In this document: positions 6,662-6,815 of the stretch, in pieces
Layout of the letters: each line of letters opens with the position of its first letter
Numbering within the stretch: position 1 is the stretch's first letter
NCBI GenBank assembly: GCA_964513155.1
Contig: CAZEMA010000122.1
Location: forward strand, 1-6,815
DNA from: DATEAV01 sp964513155
Lineage (GTDB): Bacteria > Chloroflexota > Anaerolineae > Anaerolineales > E44-bin32
Reading direction: 5' to 3'
DNA: 6,815 nt
The notes under the pieces: generated by a model
Database searches by the model: none
Seen by the model: the letters and a program-made list of their open reading frames with translations, nothing else
Told to the model about the DNA's origin: nothing
Translations under genes and position numbers: made by a program

Positions 6662-6714
6662 CCCCTCCCCCGGCCCGGTGTGCTCTGCGGGAGAGGGTCA
6701 AGCCGGGGGAGGGG
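6662..6714. repeat. 13-bp perfect C/G-rich inverted repeat with structured loop
   Basis: CCCCTCCCCCGGC (6662-6674) is exactly complementary to GCCGGGGGAGGGG (6702-6714), separated by 27 bases that can form a small inner stem (CTC 6683-6685 with GAG). An alternative register, CACCCCT (6654-6660) with AGGGGTG (6710-6716), is also possible. The alternation of CCCTCTCCC-like and CCCCTCCCC-like blocks resembles the C/T-rich palindromic repeats scattered between genes in many GC-rich bacteria. That resemblance is an impression, not a database result. Confidence 0.75.
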
Positions 6715-6723
6715 TGAGGTCTT

Positions 6724-6760
6724 GAAGGAGGCGGGGGGCCGAAGGCCCCCCGCCTCCTTC
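6724..6760. repeat. Perfect 17-bp hairpin with GAA loop; possible U-less terminator or REP-like element
   Basis: GAAGGAGGCGGGGGGCC (6724-6740) is exactly complementary to 6744-6760, with a three-base GAA loop. The stem is almost all G-C, so the RNA hairpin would be very stable on either strand. Neither flank carries a run of T (CGTTGC on the plus side, AAGACC on the minus side), so it is not a standard intrinsic terminator. It lies nine bases after the previous palindrome, an arrangement reminiscent of paired REP elements. Confidence 0.85.
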
Positions 6761-6815
6761 CGTTGCTCCACCCCCTCTCCGCCCCGCTCCGTCCATGTGA
6801 AGTCAGCCTCTCGGC

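Larger units (their letters stand above)
6448..6815. other. Noncoding region with several palindromes; no credible gene
   Basis: I see no supported gene in this 368-base stretch after the LCP stop. One minus-strand frame stays open from the right edge down to 6519, but its translation is low-complexity Arg/Gly/Pro, it has no convincing start or ribosome-binding site, and it runs straight through the perfect palindromes. There is no tRNA-like fold with a GTTC T-arm and no recognisable insertion-sequence end. The region is dominated by the inverted repeats listed separately. Confidence 0.75.

Noticed and set aside
6519..6701. 60-residue minus-strand frame, open back to the right edge of the window
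   Set aside because: Low-complexity translation, no ribosome-binding site, and it runs through perfect palindromes; better explained as noncoding repeat DNA.
6448..6815. Searched for a tRNA (especially tRNA-Sec), small RNA gene, attachment site or CRISPR
   Set aside because: No cloverleaf with a T-arm motif, no regularly spaced direct repeats and no terminal inverted repeats with target duplication were seen.

Overview
The window is GC-rich, compact bacterial DNA with five protein genes. Three lie leftward on the minus strand and two rightward on the plus strand, diverging from a short shared promoter region near 2960-3070. The gene set (bacterial SelA, a creatinase-type M24 peptidase, an ABC-F ATPase, and an LCP protein with a LytR_C tail), the high GC content and the TATAAT boxes close to start codons suggest a monoderm-like environmental bacterium. 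Chloroflexota, perhaps Anaerolineae, is my best guess. This is an inference from overall character; nothing in the window is a taxonomic marker.

Minus-strand unit, 2957 down to 1. A 131-residue four-helix membrane protein of unknown function comes first. It overlaps selA by four bases (GTGA), so the two are probably translationally coupled. selA encodes selenocysteine synthase at full length, 464 residues from a GTG start. After a 24-base gap comes an M24 metallopeptidase of the Xaa-Pro aminopeptidase/prolidase type, which leaves the window at base 1 just before its expected last metal ligand. A sigma-70-like promoter with a perfect TATAAT fits this unit.

Plus-strand genes, 3071 to 6447. A complete 636-residue ABC-F twin ATPase (ribosome-associated, not a transporter) starts at 3071. 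Its perfect TATAAT sits about 16 bases before the ATG, so the leader should be very short. Next is a membrane-anchored LCP-LytR_C protein, likely a cell-wall glycopolymer ligase. Its own extended -10 box (TGATATAAT) overlaps the stop codon of the ABC-F gene.

Right end, 6448-6815. I see no credible gene in these 368 bases. They hold three inverted-repeat structures: an interrupted nested palindrome just after the LCP gene, a 13-bp C/G-rich stem, and a perfect 17-bp stem with a GAA loop. None is followed by a T-tract. They look like dispersed palindromic repeats, U-less terminators, or both.

The genes do not form one obvious pathway. selA implies that the organism makes selenoproteins, but selB, selD, selC and any recognisable selenoprotein lie outside the window. 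I see no CRISPR, insertion sequence, tRNA or rRNA. I did not find a clearly new system. The best leads are the uncharacterised membrane protein coupled to selA, the promoter layout and the terminal palindromes.
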